DNA of 11,628 nt from an uncultured Clostridia bacterium (GCA_947630775.1 CANRIY010000045.1:1-11628); one strand, 5' to 3'. Positions 1-6,432 are shown, counted from the first letter of the stretch. The notes: generated by a model not told the origin, from the sequence alone. Program-made: numbers and translations.

Positions 1-63
1 CGTATGACACCCCCTCAGTCGCGCAAGGGCGCGCGACAGCTCCCCCTCAAGGGGGAGCCGAGC
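1..63 (+). repeat. Type-1 dispersed repeat, copy 1
   Basis: It opens with ATGACACCCCCTCAGTC, has a variable middle, and ends with the fixed hairpin GCTCCCCC-TCAA-GGGGGAGC at 39-58. The same frame recurs at 6371-6432 and 6647-6706. In this copy the middle is itself a TCGCGC...GCGCGA stem, whereas the other two copies carry TCGGCTGCGCCTC there. Confidence 0.85.
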
Positions 64-70
64 GGGCGGG

Positions 71-135
71 CAATGACCTGCCCCCTTTCTAAGGGGGCGG
101 GTGGCGCGCCGCTTTTGGCGCGACAGGTGGGGGTT
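71..135 (+). repeat. Type-2 dispersed repeat, copy 1
   Basis: It matches 8991-9055 at 58 of 65 positions by hand alignment. It contains two hairpins: GCCCCCTT/AAGGGGGC at 80-98 and CGCGCC/GGCGCG at 105-122. Four of the seven differences from the second copy fall in the predicted loops and none in a stem, which suggests the folded form is what is maintained. Confidence 0.8.
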
Positions 136-185
136 GTCTTGTCGCCCCTCTTAGGGGAGCGCGATAGGCGGCATCCCTACTTCAA

Positions 186-210
186 CCCCCACCACCGCCT
201 ACGGCGGAGC
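186..210 (+). repeat. Type-3 dispersed repeat, copy 1
   Basis: This is a 25-nt unit, five C residues followed by ACCACCGCCT-A-CGGCGGAGC, with an internal CCGCC/GGCGG hairpin (loop TAC). The reverse complement of 6341-6365 matches it at 24 of 25 positions, the one difference being in the loop. The element is therefore present in both orientations. Confidence 0.8.
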
Positions 211-306
211 CGCCCCCTTCAAAGGGGGCAGCTCCCCCTCGAGGGGGAGGCAAGGGACGGGAGCTTGGGTTTCGGCATTTTTCACCCTACTTTCGTGCGC
301 GGAGCG

Positions 307-335
307 TTGCATTTTCCGTGAGAGTATGGTATAAT
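307..335 (+). promoter_or_regulatory. Sigma-A-type promoter of the trpS operon
   Basis: The -35 is TTGCAT at 307-312, followed by a 17-bp spacer and the -10 TATAAT at 330-335. A TG dinucleotide at 327-328 makes an extended -10. Transcription should start near 342, leaving a leader of about 24 nt. There is no room for a T-box or other riboswitch after this start. Confidence 0.85.
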
Positions 336-355
336 TTTCCCGTATCGGAATTTTC

Positions 356-359
356 GGAG
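356..359 (+). promoter_or_regulatory. Ribosome binding site fixing the trpS start
   Basis: GGAG lies 6 nt before ATG 366. A longer in-frame reading from GTG 318 would begin upstream of the predicted transcription start and overlap the promoter, so 366 is the start chosen. Confidence 0.8.
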
Positions 360-365
360 CGATTT

Positions 366-1361
366 ATGGAGAAAAAAGTCATTTATTCGGCCGTTCAGCC
401 GAGCGGAAATCTTACGATCGGCAACTATCTCGGCGCCATCCGCAACTGGGTGAAGATGCAGGACGAGTACGACTGCTACTACGCGGTCGCCAACATGCAC
501 GCCATCACGGTGAAACAGGACCCGTCGGAACTTCGCCGCCGCACGCTCGAGCTCGTCGCGCTCTACATTGCCTGCGGGCTCGATCCCGAAAAGTGCGCCC
601 TCTATGTGCAGTCCAACGTGCCCCAGCATGCGGAGCTCACATGGGTGCTCAATACGATCGCGTACGTCGGCGAGCTGAGCCGCATGACGCAGTTCAAAGA
701 TAAGTCCCAAAAGCACGCCGAAAATATCAACATGGGGCTCATGGACTACCCCGTGCTCATGGCGGCGGATATTCTTCTCTATCAGGCGCAGTATGTCCCC
801 GTCGGGGCGGACCAGAAACAGCATGTCGAGATCGCGCGCGACCTCGCCATCCGCTTTAACAACCGCTTCGGGGAGACCTTCACGGTGCCCGAACCGCTCA
901 TTCTGAAGGGGGGCGCGAAGATCTGCTCTTTGCAGGACCCCGCGAAAAAGATGTCCAAATCGGATGAAAACGTCAACGCTTCCGTGTATCTTACGGACGA
1001 CCGCGACGCCGTCATCCGCAAGTTCAAACGCGCCGTCACGGACAGCGGCAACGAGGTGCGCGCCGCGGAGGACAAGCCCGGTGTGACCAATCTTCTCAAT
1101 ATCTACTGCGCCTTCAAGGGGTGCACCGCCGAAGAGGCGGAAAAGGAGTTCGAAGGCAAGGGGTACGGCGACTTCAAACTCGCCGTCGGCGAAGCGGTCG
1201 CGGACATCATCGGGCCCGTACAGGCGGAGCAGAAGCGGCTCCTTTCCGATAAGGCGTATCTTGCGGGCGTGCTCTCGGCGGGGGCGGAACGCGCCTATAA
1301 GACTGCGCGGCGGACACTTTCCAAAGTCTACCGCAAAGTGGGCTTTTATCAGGGGGAATAA
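366..1361 (+). CDS. trpS: Tryptophanyl-tRNA synthetase (TrpS)
   Basis: This cytoplasmic class I aminoacyl-tRNA synthetase charges tRNA-Trp with tryptophan using ATP. The 331-residue length matches the bacterial family (about 330). The N-terminal ATP-binding motif appears as PSGNLTIGN at residues 12-20, the TrpS form of the HIGH signature. The second signature, KKMSKSDEN, is at 194-202. Both are complete, so the enzyme should be active. The start at 366 is set by GGAG 6 nt upstream and by the promoter, which overlaps any longer N-terminus. It is the first gene of a five-gene operon: its stop TAA shares one base with the ATG of the next gene (1361), implying translational coupling. Many Bacillota trpS genes carry a T-box leader; none fits here. 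Confidence 0.98.
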   Translation: MEKKVIYSAVQPSGNLTIGNYLGAIRNWVKMQDEYDCYYAVANMHAITVKQDPSELRRRTLELVALYIACGLDPEKCALYVQSNVPQHAELTWVLNTIAYVGELSRMTQFKDKSQKHAENINMGLMDYPVLMAADILLYQAQYVPVGADQKQHVEIARDLAIRFNNRFGETFTVPEPLILKGGAKICSLQDPAKKMSKSDENVNASVYLTDDRDAVIRKFKRAVTDSGNEVRAAEDKPGVTNLLNIYCAFKGCTAEEAEKEFEGKGYGDFKLAVGEAVADIIGPVQAEQKRLLSDKAYLAGVLSAGAERAYKTARRTLSKVYRKVGFYQGE

Positions 1362-2236
1362 TGTTCGGCTACGTTCGGTACGATCTGCCTTTTCTCCTCG
1401 TCAAGGATCTCACCCTCTACCGCGCCCTCTATTGCGGGCTGTGCAAGGGGATCGGGAGATCCTGCGGGCAGCGCGCGAGGCTGGGGCTCACATACGACGT
1501 CACCTTTCTCTCCGCGCTCGTCCATAACATCGCGGGGATCGATATCAGGATCGAGAAACAGAACTGCTTCGAGCACACCATCCGCAAGCGTCCGATCGCT
1601 TGCGCCGACCCGCTCACCGAGGAACTCGGCGCCCTCAACACCGTGCTCGTCTATTCCAAACTCACGGACGACATCGCGGATTCGGGCAGGGGCAGGATCA
1701 AGCGGCGGTGGTTCCGCAAGGGATTCAAGCGGGCGAAGAAGCGCTATCCCGAAATGACGGAGATCGTTGCACGCTACATGCGCGAACAGGCGCAGACGGA
1801 GAAGGGGAAATGCTCCATGGACGGTGCGGCGGAGCCCTCCGCGATGATGATGCGCCGCCTCTCGGAGCACTTTTTGGGCGGAAAGGCGACCGAAGCGACG
1901 GGGGAACTTTTCTACCACCTCGGCAAATGGGTCTACCTCATCGACGCACTGGACGATTACGACAAAGACCGCAAAAAGAAACGCTTCAATCCCTTTGTCG
2001 CCGCCTACGGGTGCGCGTCCCTTCAGGATCTCATGAAAGAAAAGGGGGAGGAGGTGCGCTTTTTGTTCGATACCCTCTTCTATGCCCTGCGGGAGCACCT
2101 CTCGCACATCGAATTTCCCTTCAACCGCGACCTCACCGACAATGTGATCCTCCGCGGGATCCCTGCCGAGACGGAACGCGTCATGCAAGGCGTCAAAAAT
2201 ACGGCGCAAGAAAAGATCAAATACGGAGTAAAATAG
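1361..2236 (+). CDS. DUF5685-family protein, function unknown
   Basis: This 291-residue soluble protein matches my recollection of the DUF5685 family of Clostridia: the opening MFGYVR, LYRALYCGLCKG at 19-30, and HLGKWVYLIDALDDYDKD running into a KKKRFNPF segment near 187-212. No function is established. Visible cysteines are C25 and C28 (CxxC), C35, C69, C81, C151 and C218, a possible metal or redox site. Two aspartate-rich motifs stand out: DDIAD at 103-107, and D195, D198, D199, D201 and D203 followed by a basic stretch and NPF. The second resembles the aspartate motif of squalene/phytoene synthases, but this is only a resemblance. No signal peptide or membrane segment is seen. AGGGGG precedes ATG 1361, which overlaps the trpS stop; a J-like gene follows 4 nt after its own stop. 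Confidence 0.85.
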   Translation: MFGYVRYDLPFLLVKDLTLYRALYCGLCKGIGRSCGQRARLGLTYDVTFLSALVHNIAGIDIRIEKQNCFEHTIRKRPIACADPLTEELGALNTVLVYSKLTDDIADSGRGRIKRRWFRKGFKRAKKRYPEMTEIVARYMREQAQTEKGKCSMDGAAEPSAMMMRRLSEHFLGGKATEATGELFYHLGKWVYLIDALDDYDKDRKKKRFNPFVAAYGCASLQDLMKEKGEEVRFLFDTLFYALREHLSHIEFPFNRDLTDNVILRGIPAETERVMQGVKNTAQEKIKYGVK

Positions 2237-2240
2237 AACT

Positions 2241-2837
2241 ATGAGCAAGGAAAATTACGAGCTTTTGGGGTTGACCGAAACCGCTTCCGACGAGGAGATC
2301 AAGGAAGCGTACGAGCGTCTCAAAAAACAGTACGGCGAGGAAAAGTGGCAGGACGGCGAAGCGGGGATGAACGCCGCCCGCATGCTCAATAAATTAGACG
2401 CCGCCTATGCGGAGATCCTCGAGGAGCGGCGGGAAAAGAACTCCGCGGGGGACGCTTCCGCCTTTGAGGACGTGCGGGCGGCCATCCGCAGCGGGGACAT
2501 CGCCAAGGCGCAGTCCCTGCTCGATAATTTCAACGAGAGGAGCGCGGAATGGCACTATCTGCAATCGGTCGTCTATTATAGGAAAAACTGGATGAACGAG
2601 AGCAAGAAACAGCTCGAGATCGCCATGCAGATGGATCCCTCCAACCAAAAATACCGCGCCGATTACGAAAAGCTCTCGTCGCGCGCGGACTATCGGACGC
2701 AGACGGGGGGAGCGCCCAATACGAACGCCGATCCCGCCGCGGGGCAGGACCAGATGGGCGGCAACGAATGTATCAACCTGTGCAACACCTGTGTTTGCCT
2801 GAACTGTCTGTGTAACTGCATGTACTGCTGCAGATGA
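2241..2837 (+). CDS. Degenerate J-domain/TPR-like protein with cysteine-rich tail
   Basis: This protein has 198 residues. Residues 1-62 read like a DnaJ J-domain: NYELLGLTETASDEEIKEAYERL gives helices I-II, and MNAARMLNKLDAAYAEIL gives helix III. The HPD tripeptide that stimulates DnaK ATPase is absent; the loop instead reads YGEEKW (31-36). Normal Hsp70 stimulation is therefore unlikely. Residues 75-150 are helical and TPR-like (SGDIAKAQSLLDNF, then WHYLQSVVYYRKNWMNESKKQLEIAMQMDP). A Gly/Pro/Asn-rich linker (about 155-175) leads to a tail with nine cysteines in the last 22 residues (C177, 181, 184, 186, 189, 191, 193, 196, 197), which may bind metal or be modified. ATG 2241 lies 4 nt after the DUF5685 stop, with GGAG at 2225-2228. 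Its stop overlaps the next start as ATGA. Confidence 0.75.
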   Translation: MSKENYELLGLTETASDEEIKEAYERLKKQYGEEKWQDGEAGMNAARMLNKLDAAYAEILEERREKNSAGDASAFEDVRAAIRSGDIAKAQSLLDNFNERSAEWHYLQSVVYYRKNWMNESKKQLEIAMQMDPSNQKYRADYEKLSSRADYRTQTGGAPNTNADPAAGQDQMGGNECINLCNTCVCLNCLCNCMYCCR

Positions 2838-3385
2838 AACGCTCATCGAAGGCTTTCGAGATCGCGCTCTCCGGCGTCGCCTGCGCGATCGCGGCCGGTG
2901 CACTGACGCTGGGCTCCTATGTCGGAGTCCTCTTGGTCGCATGTATTCTTGTGGCGGAGGTCGCGATCATGGTGCCCCTCTCCAAGGACCAGCTGTGGGG
3001 CGCTTCGCTCTGCTATGTGGCGGCGCTTCTCCTTGCCTTTCTCTTTACGGGGTTTTACTTTATCAACCTCATTCCCTTTGCGGTATTTTTCGGGCTCCAA
3101 CCCATTGCAAACTACCTGCAAAAGCGGTTTTCACCGAATAAGATCGTCTTTTGGGCGGTAGAAGCAGGGAAAGCGGCGTGGTTCGACCTTGCGATGTGGC
3201 TGAGTTTCCGCTTCGTCTTTGTCCCCGTGTTCGGGCTGACCGAGACGGTTTGGTATCCCTTTGTGGAGAAGTACTTCTTCCTCGTCCTCTTTTTGGGCGG
3301 AACGCTCTTCTTTGCGGTATACGATTATCTGATTTTCTACTGCCAGCGGGCGGTAAATTCCCTTGTGAGGCGGATCCGGAGGTAA
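2834..3385 (+). CDS. Multi-pass membrane protein, function unknown
   Basis: This 183-residue, strongly hydrophobic protein should be integral to the cytoplasmic membrane. Candidate membrane segments are about 9-28, 29-48, 57-74, 75-90, 112-132 and 144-168. A basic N-terminus (MKRSSK) and a basic C-terminus (ending RRIRR) would both sit in the cytoplasm under the positive-inside rule, consistent with six passes. I recognise no catalytic motif. The size and pattern would fit a small transporter component, such as an ECF substrate-binding S subunit, but nothing specific supports that. ATG 2834 overlaps the J-like gene stop (ATGA), so the two are probably translationally coupled and may form a membrane-tethered pair. 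The rlmD gene follows after 3 nt. Confidence 0.8.
   Translation: MKRSSKAFEIALSGVACAIAAGALTLGSYVGVLLVACILVAEVAIMVPLSKDQLWGASLCYVAALLLAFLFTGFYFINLIPFAVFFGLQPIANYLQKRFSPNKIVFWAVEAGKAAWFDLAMWLSFRFVFVPVFGLTETVWYPFVEKYFFLVLFLGGTLFFAVYDYLIFYCQRAVNSLVRRIRR
3378..3382 (+). promoter_or_regulatory. Ribosome binding site of rlmD
   Basis: GGAGG lies 6 nt before ATG 3389, inside the last codons of the membrane-protein gene. It supports this start and shows that rlmD is translated from the same message. Confidence 0.75.
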
Positions 3386-3388
3386 AGC

Positions 3389-4786
3389 ATGCAGAAAAAC
3401 GACGTCTTTGAAGGCTATGCCCTCTCTCTCGGCACCAACGGCGAGGGGATCGTGAGCGAGGACGGGACTACGGTATTCGTGCCCTATCTTCTCCCCGGGG
3501 AAAAGGCGGAGATCCGCGTTCTCAAGGTCAAGGGGAACATCGCGTACGGGAAGGCGGAGGAGATCGTGATCCCCGCCGAGGACCGCGTCCGCCCCGCATG
3601 CCCCGTGTTTTACCGCTGCGGCGGCTGCCGCCTTCAACACATGCGCTACCGCTCCCAGCTCCGTTTTAAGACCGATCTCGTCAAAAATGCGCTCAAAAAG
3701 ATCGCGGGGATCGACGTCAAGGTGGAAAACTGCGAGAGGAGCGAAAAGGAATACGGCTACCGCAACAAATTGCAGCTTCCCGTGGGCGTCCTGAACGGGG
3801 AAAACGCCATCGGGTTCTATGCGGAGCGCACCCACCGCATTGTCAAGACGGACGAGTGTCCCATCCATCCCGCTTGGTCGAAGGAGCTCATTTCCGCCCT
3901 CTACCGCTTTATGGAAAAGTGCGGGCTGGACGGCTATGACGAGGAGACGGGCACGGGGCAGATCCGCCATATCGTCGTGCGGGAGATCAAAAACAAATTT
4001 CTCATCACGCTGGTCTCGACGGAGCGGGATCTCAAGGGGATCGATTACTTTTATTATCTCCTCGATCAGATCTTCCCCGAATATTCCTTCTTCTTGAGCG
4101 TGGATACGGGGCGGGACAACGTCGTCCTGAAGGAACCGCCCGTGCTTCTCCGCGGGAAGGGCTCCTATGAGGCGACGGAAGAGGGCATCGTGTACGAGGC
4201 GGGCGCGTGCACCTTTTTGCAGGTCAACGACGGCGTCCGCGCGAAATTGTACGAAAGAGCCGTCTCTCTCGTCTCGGAAGAGGACACGGTTGTCGATTGC
4301 TATGCGGGCGGCGGACTGCTCACCGCGATGTTTGCCAAAAAGTGCAAACAGGCGTACGGGATCGAGATCGTCCCCGAGGCAAGCGCCTGCGCCGACGGCT
4401 TAAAGAAGAAAAACGGGCTTTCGAACATGACGAATCTCTGCGGCAAGGTGGAGGATCTTCTCCCTTCCCTTTTGGAACAGGAGAGGGACGCCGTGCTCGT
4501 CTTCGACCCGCCCCGCGCGGGGATCGACCGCGGGATCGTGATGGGGGTTCTCAGACATGCCCCCCGCAAAATCGTTATGATCTCCTGCGACCCCTCGACG
4601 CTCGCCCGCGATCTCGGACTTTTGACGGGATCTCTTTGCGAAACGGAGGACGGATCGCTTGTCAAGACGGAAAACGGGGGTACCATGTACGGGATCTCCC
4701 TTGTCCAGCCCTTTGATATGTTCCCCCAGACGCGCCATGTTGAAACATTGGCCGTGCTCGTGTGGCGGGGGGAAGAGGGCGCATAA
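3389..4786 (+). CDS. rlmD: 23S rRNA (uracil-5-)-methyltransferase, RlmD/RumA family
   Basis: This 465-residue enzyme methylates C5 of a uridine in 23S rRNA with S-adenosylmethionine. In E. coli the target of RlmD is U1939; some Bacillota homologues (RlmCD) also modify U747, so the exact target is uncertain. Residues 1-60 form a TRAM RNA-binding domain. The 4Fe-4S ligands are C71, C77, C80 (CPVFYRCGGC) and C157 (TDECP). The SAM-binding motif VDCYAGGG is at 302-309 and DPPRAG at 373-378. The catalytic cysteine is C400 in MISCDPSTLARDL, and the C-terminal VQPFDMFPQTRHVE motif is at 439-452. All key residues are present and the length is normal. It is the last gene of the trpS operon. No convincing terminator follows, only a GGGCGC/GCGCCC inverted repeat (4777-4803) without a T run. 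Confidence 0.95.
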   Translation: MQKNDVFEGYALSLGTNGEGIVSEDGTTVFVPYLLPGEKAEIRVLKVKGNIAYGKAEEIVIPAEDRVRPACPVFYRCGGCRLQHMRYRSQLRFKTDLVKNALKKIAGIDVKVENCERSEKEYGYRNKLQLPVGVLNGENAIGFYAERTHRIVKTDECPIHPAWSKELISALYRFMEKCGLDGYDEETGTGQIRHIVVREIKNKFLITLVSTERDLKGIDYFYYLLDQIFPEYSFFLSVDTGRDNVVLKEPPVLLRGKGSYEATEEGIVYEAGACTFLQVNDGVRAKLYERAVSLVSEEDTVVDCYAGGGLLTAMFAKKCKQAYGIEIVPEASACADGLKKKNGLSNMTNLCGKVEDLLPSLLEQERDAVLVFDPPRAGIDRGIVMGVLRHAPRKIVMISCDPSTLARDLGLLTGSLCETEDGSLVKTENGGTMYGISLVQPFDMFPQTRHVETLAVLVWRGEEGA

Positions 4787-4820
4787 AAACGCCGAACGCG
4801 CCCAAACATAAAACGTAAAA

Positions 4821-4848
4821 TTGCACACACTGTGTAAAACCTTATTTT
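4821..4848 (+). promoter_or_regulatory. Weak candidate promoter with embedded palindrome upstream of fprA
   Basis: TTGCAC (4821-4826) and TATTTT (4843-4848) are 16 bp apart and could be a weak -35/-10 pair. Between them lies the palindrome ACACA-C-TGTGT at 4825-4835, overlapping the end of the -35. A repressor bound there would block polymerase, so this is a candidate operator. The boxes match the consensus poorly, and readthrough from rlmD is the alternative source of fprA message. Confidence 0.35.
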
Positions 4849-4863
4849 CGGACGGAATTTGTT

Positions 4864-6066
4864 ATGCAAAATGTCATTGAAGTCACAAAAGATCTCTACT
4901 ATCTCGGCGGGAACGACAGGCGGCTCGCCCTTTTCGAGAGCGCCTTTCCCATCCCCCGCGGGGTCAGCTACAATTCCTATCTTCTTCTTGATGAGAAGAC
5001 GGTGCTGTTCGACACGGTGGATCTCGCCGTTTCCGAGCTGTTTTTCGAAAATTTAGAGTATGCGCTCGGCGGCAGAAAGCTCGACTATCTCATCGTCCAC
5101 CACATGGAGCCCGACCATTCGGCAAGTTTTCTGAAAGTCATCGAAAAATACCCCGAGGTCATGGTGATCACCAACCAAAAGGTCGCCATGATGCTCAAAA
5201 ATTACTTCCCCTTCTCGGGAAAGAATGTCCGCCTCGTCAAGGAGGGGGACACGCTGAATGTCGGCAGCCGCAACATCGCCTTCGTCCTCGCCCCCATGGT
5301 GCACTGGCCCGAGGTGATGATGAGCTTCATCCCCGGGGACGGCATCCTCTTTTCGGCGGACGCGTTCGGGACGTTCGGGGCGCTCGGCGGCAGCATTTTT
5401 GCGGACGAACTCCCCTTTGAGCGGGACTTTTTGGACGACGCGAGACGGTATTATTTCAATATCGTCGGGAAATACGGCGCACAGGTGCAGTCTGTTTTGA
5501 AAAAAGCGGCGGGGCTGCCTATTTCGATGATTTGTCCTCTGCACGGTCCCGTGTGGAGAGGGGAGAGCATCGGCTGGTATCTCGGAAAATACGATATATG
5601 GAGCAAATATTTGCCCGAAGAGCGGGGCGTCGTCCTCTTTTACGCTTCCGTCTACGGACACACGCAGAACGCCGCGGAGATCCTTGCATCGGAGATCGCA
5701 AAACGGGGCGTTCCCGTCAAGCTCTACGATGTTTCCGTGACCCATGTCAGCGAACTCCTCTCCGAAGCGTTCCGATATTCGCATCTCATCTTCGCCGCAA
5801 CGACCTACAACAACGGGCTGTTTATCAGTATGGAGAACCTGCTTTCCGACCTCAAGGCGCATAACTTTCAGGGGAGAAAGTACGCCCTCATGGAGAACGG
5901 CTCGTGGTCGCCGCAGGCGGGGTCACTCATGGAAAAGACGGTCTCCGAATGGAAGGGCATGGAGAAGATCGGCGAAACGGTGACGGTGCTCTCTTCCGTC
6001 AAAGGGGAGACGCGGGAAAAAATCGAAGCTCTTGCGGCGGCGATCGCCGAAGACTATAAAAATTGA
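4864..6066 (+). CDS. fprA: Flavodiiron protein (A-type flavoprotein; O2/NO reductase)
   Basis: This 400-residue cytoplasmic enzyme reduces O2 to water and/or NO to N2O using electrons from rubredoxin. It has the standard two domains. Residues 1-250 are a metallo-beta-lactamase-like di-iron domain with every expected ligand: H80, E82, D84 and H85 (HHMEPDH), H147 (VHW), D166 (SADAFG) and H227 (CPLHGP). Residues 255-400 are a flavodoxin-like FMN domain, starting VVLFYASVYGHTQNAAE. The length equals that of class A flavodiiron proteins; there is no fused rubredoxin or flavin reductase domain. O2 versus NO preference cannot be read from the sequence. The ribosome binding site is weak (CGGA, 7 nt before ATG). 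A separate rubredoxin gene follows 14 nt after the stop, the expected electron donor. No NADH:rubredoxin reductase lies in the window. Confidence 0.95.
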   Translation: MQNVIEVTKDLYYLGGNDRRLALFESAFPIPRGVSYNSYLLLDEKTVLFDTVDLAVSELFFENLEYALGGRKLDYLIVHHMEPDHSASFLKVIEKYPEVMVITNQKVAMMLKNYFPFSGKNVRLVKEGDTLNVGSRNIAFVLAPMVHWPEVMMSFIPGDGILFSADAFGTFGALGGSIFADELPFERDFLDDARRYYFNIVGKYGAQVQSVLKKAAGLPISMICPLHGPVWRGESIGWYLGKYDIWSKYLPEERGVVLFYASVYGHTQNAAEILASEIAKRGVPVKLYDVSVTHVSELLSEAFRYSHLIFAATTYNNGLFISMENLLSDLKAHNFQGRKYALMENGSWSPQAGSLMEKTVSEWKGMEKIGETVTVLSSVKGETREKIEALAAAIAEDYKN

Positions 6067-6080
6067 AGGAGGATGGAACC

Positions 6081-6236
6081 ATGAAGTATATTTGCAATGT
6101 TTGCGGCTACGAGTACGACGAAAGCGCGGGGGATCCCGATAACGGCATTGCGCCCGGCACCAAGTGGGAGGACGTGCCCGACGATTTCACCTGCCCGCTC
6201 TGCGGCGTCGGCAAAGAAGAATTTTCCGCAGAATAA
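6081..6236 (+). CDS. Rubredoxin
   Basis: This 51-residue iron-sulfur protein carries electrons on one iron held by four cysteines: C5 and C8 (ICNVCGYEYD) and C38 and C41 (TCPLCGVGK). The acidic middle (DPDNGIAPGTKWEDVPDDF) is typical, and 51-54 residues is the normal length. A strong Shine-Dalgarno sequence, AAGGAGG at 6066-6072, lies 8 nt before ATG 6081. The gene starts 14 nt after fprA stops and an intrinsic terminator follows at 6251, so the two form a small operon, or the end of a longer readthrough one. By family knowledge it should pass electrons to the FprA di-iron/FMN centre to remove O2 or NO. Rubredoxin may also serve other partners elsewhere in the genome. Confidence 0.96.
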   Translation: MKYICNVCGYEYDESAGDPDNGIAPGTKWEDVPDDFTCPLCGVGKEEFSAE

Positions 6237-6250
6237 GGTCTAACAGAAAG

Positions 6251-6276
6251 CCCGAGCGATGAGCTCGGGTTTTTTT
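6251..6276 (+). terminator. Intrinsic terminator after rubredoxin
   Basis: The stem CCCGAGC (6251-6257) pairs with GCTCGGG (6263-6269) around a 5-nt loop, followed by seven T residues (6270-6276). This is a textbook Rho-independent terminator 14 nt past the rubredoxin stop. Confidence 0.95.
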
Positions 6277-6340
6277 GTTTGTTTCGTTGAATTTCTTTTG
6301 TCTGCGCTGCTCCGCACAAGGCCTACCCCTTGGGGGGGAG

Positions 6341-6365
6341 GCTCCGCCGCAGGCGGTGGTGGGGG
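6341..6365 (-). repeat. Type-3 dispersed repeat, copy 2 (inverted)
   Basis: The reverse complement matches 186-210 at 24 of 25 positions, with G in place of A in the loop of the CCGCC/GGCGG hairpin. Confidence 0.8.
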
Positions 6366-6370
6366 GGATC

Positions 6371-6432
6371 GGAATGACACCCCCTCAGTCTCGGCTGCGC
6401 CTCGACAGCTCCCCCTCAAGGGGGAGCCGAGA
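6371..6432 (+). repeat. Type-1 dispersed repeat, copy 2
   Basis: It begins GGAATGACACCCCCTCAGTC and ends with the GCTCCCCC-TCAA-GGGGGAGC hairpin at 6408-6427. It is nearly identical to the copy at 6647, differing in the middle as CTCGACAG versus CTCAGCAG. Confidence 0.85.

Larger units (their letters stand above)
1..299. repeat. Intergenic repeat block A upstream of trpS
   Basis: This stretch carries no credible gene. It is a run of GC-rich hairpins. A C5/G5 hairpin sits at 39-58 (8-bp stem, loop TCAA), preceded by a TCGCGC/GCGCGA stem (19-24 with 31-36). A second C5/G5 hairpin is at 80-98 and a CGCGCC/GGCGCG hairpin at 105-122. A CCGCC/GGCGG hairpin is at 195-207, a C5/G5 hairpin at 212-229, and a perfect 18-bp palindrome at 232-249. 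Related copies occur near 6340-6710 and 8958-9320. The open frame spanning 4-321 is low-complexity repeat translation and is not called as a gene. Whether the repeats act as DNA, RNA or mobile elements cannot be told from the sequence. Confidence 0.85.

Noticed and set aside
4..321. 105-residue open frame at the left edge
   Set aside because: It runs entirely through GC-rich hairpin repeats, has no ribosome binding site, and overlaps the trpS promoter. Its composition (Arg/Pro/Gly/Leu-rich) is that of translated repeat DNA.
318..365. GTG start giving trpS 16 extra N-terminal residues
   Set aside because: The GTG lies inside the promoter spacer, upstream of the predicted transcription start. 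The TrpS family begins close to the PSGNLTIGN motif, and GGAG is correctly placed for ATG 366.
1349..2248. 299-residue minus-strand open frame opposite the DUF5685 gene
   Set aside because: It is a shadow frame in GC-rich coding DNA. The + strand frame has family resemblance, a ribosome binding site and operon spacing; the antisense one shows no recognisable motif.
4777..4803. GGGCGC/GCGCCC inverted repeat as an rlmD terminator
   Set aside because: The stem is only 6 bp with a 15-nt loop, overlaps the stop codon, and is followed by AAACATAAAACG with no T run.
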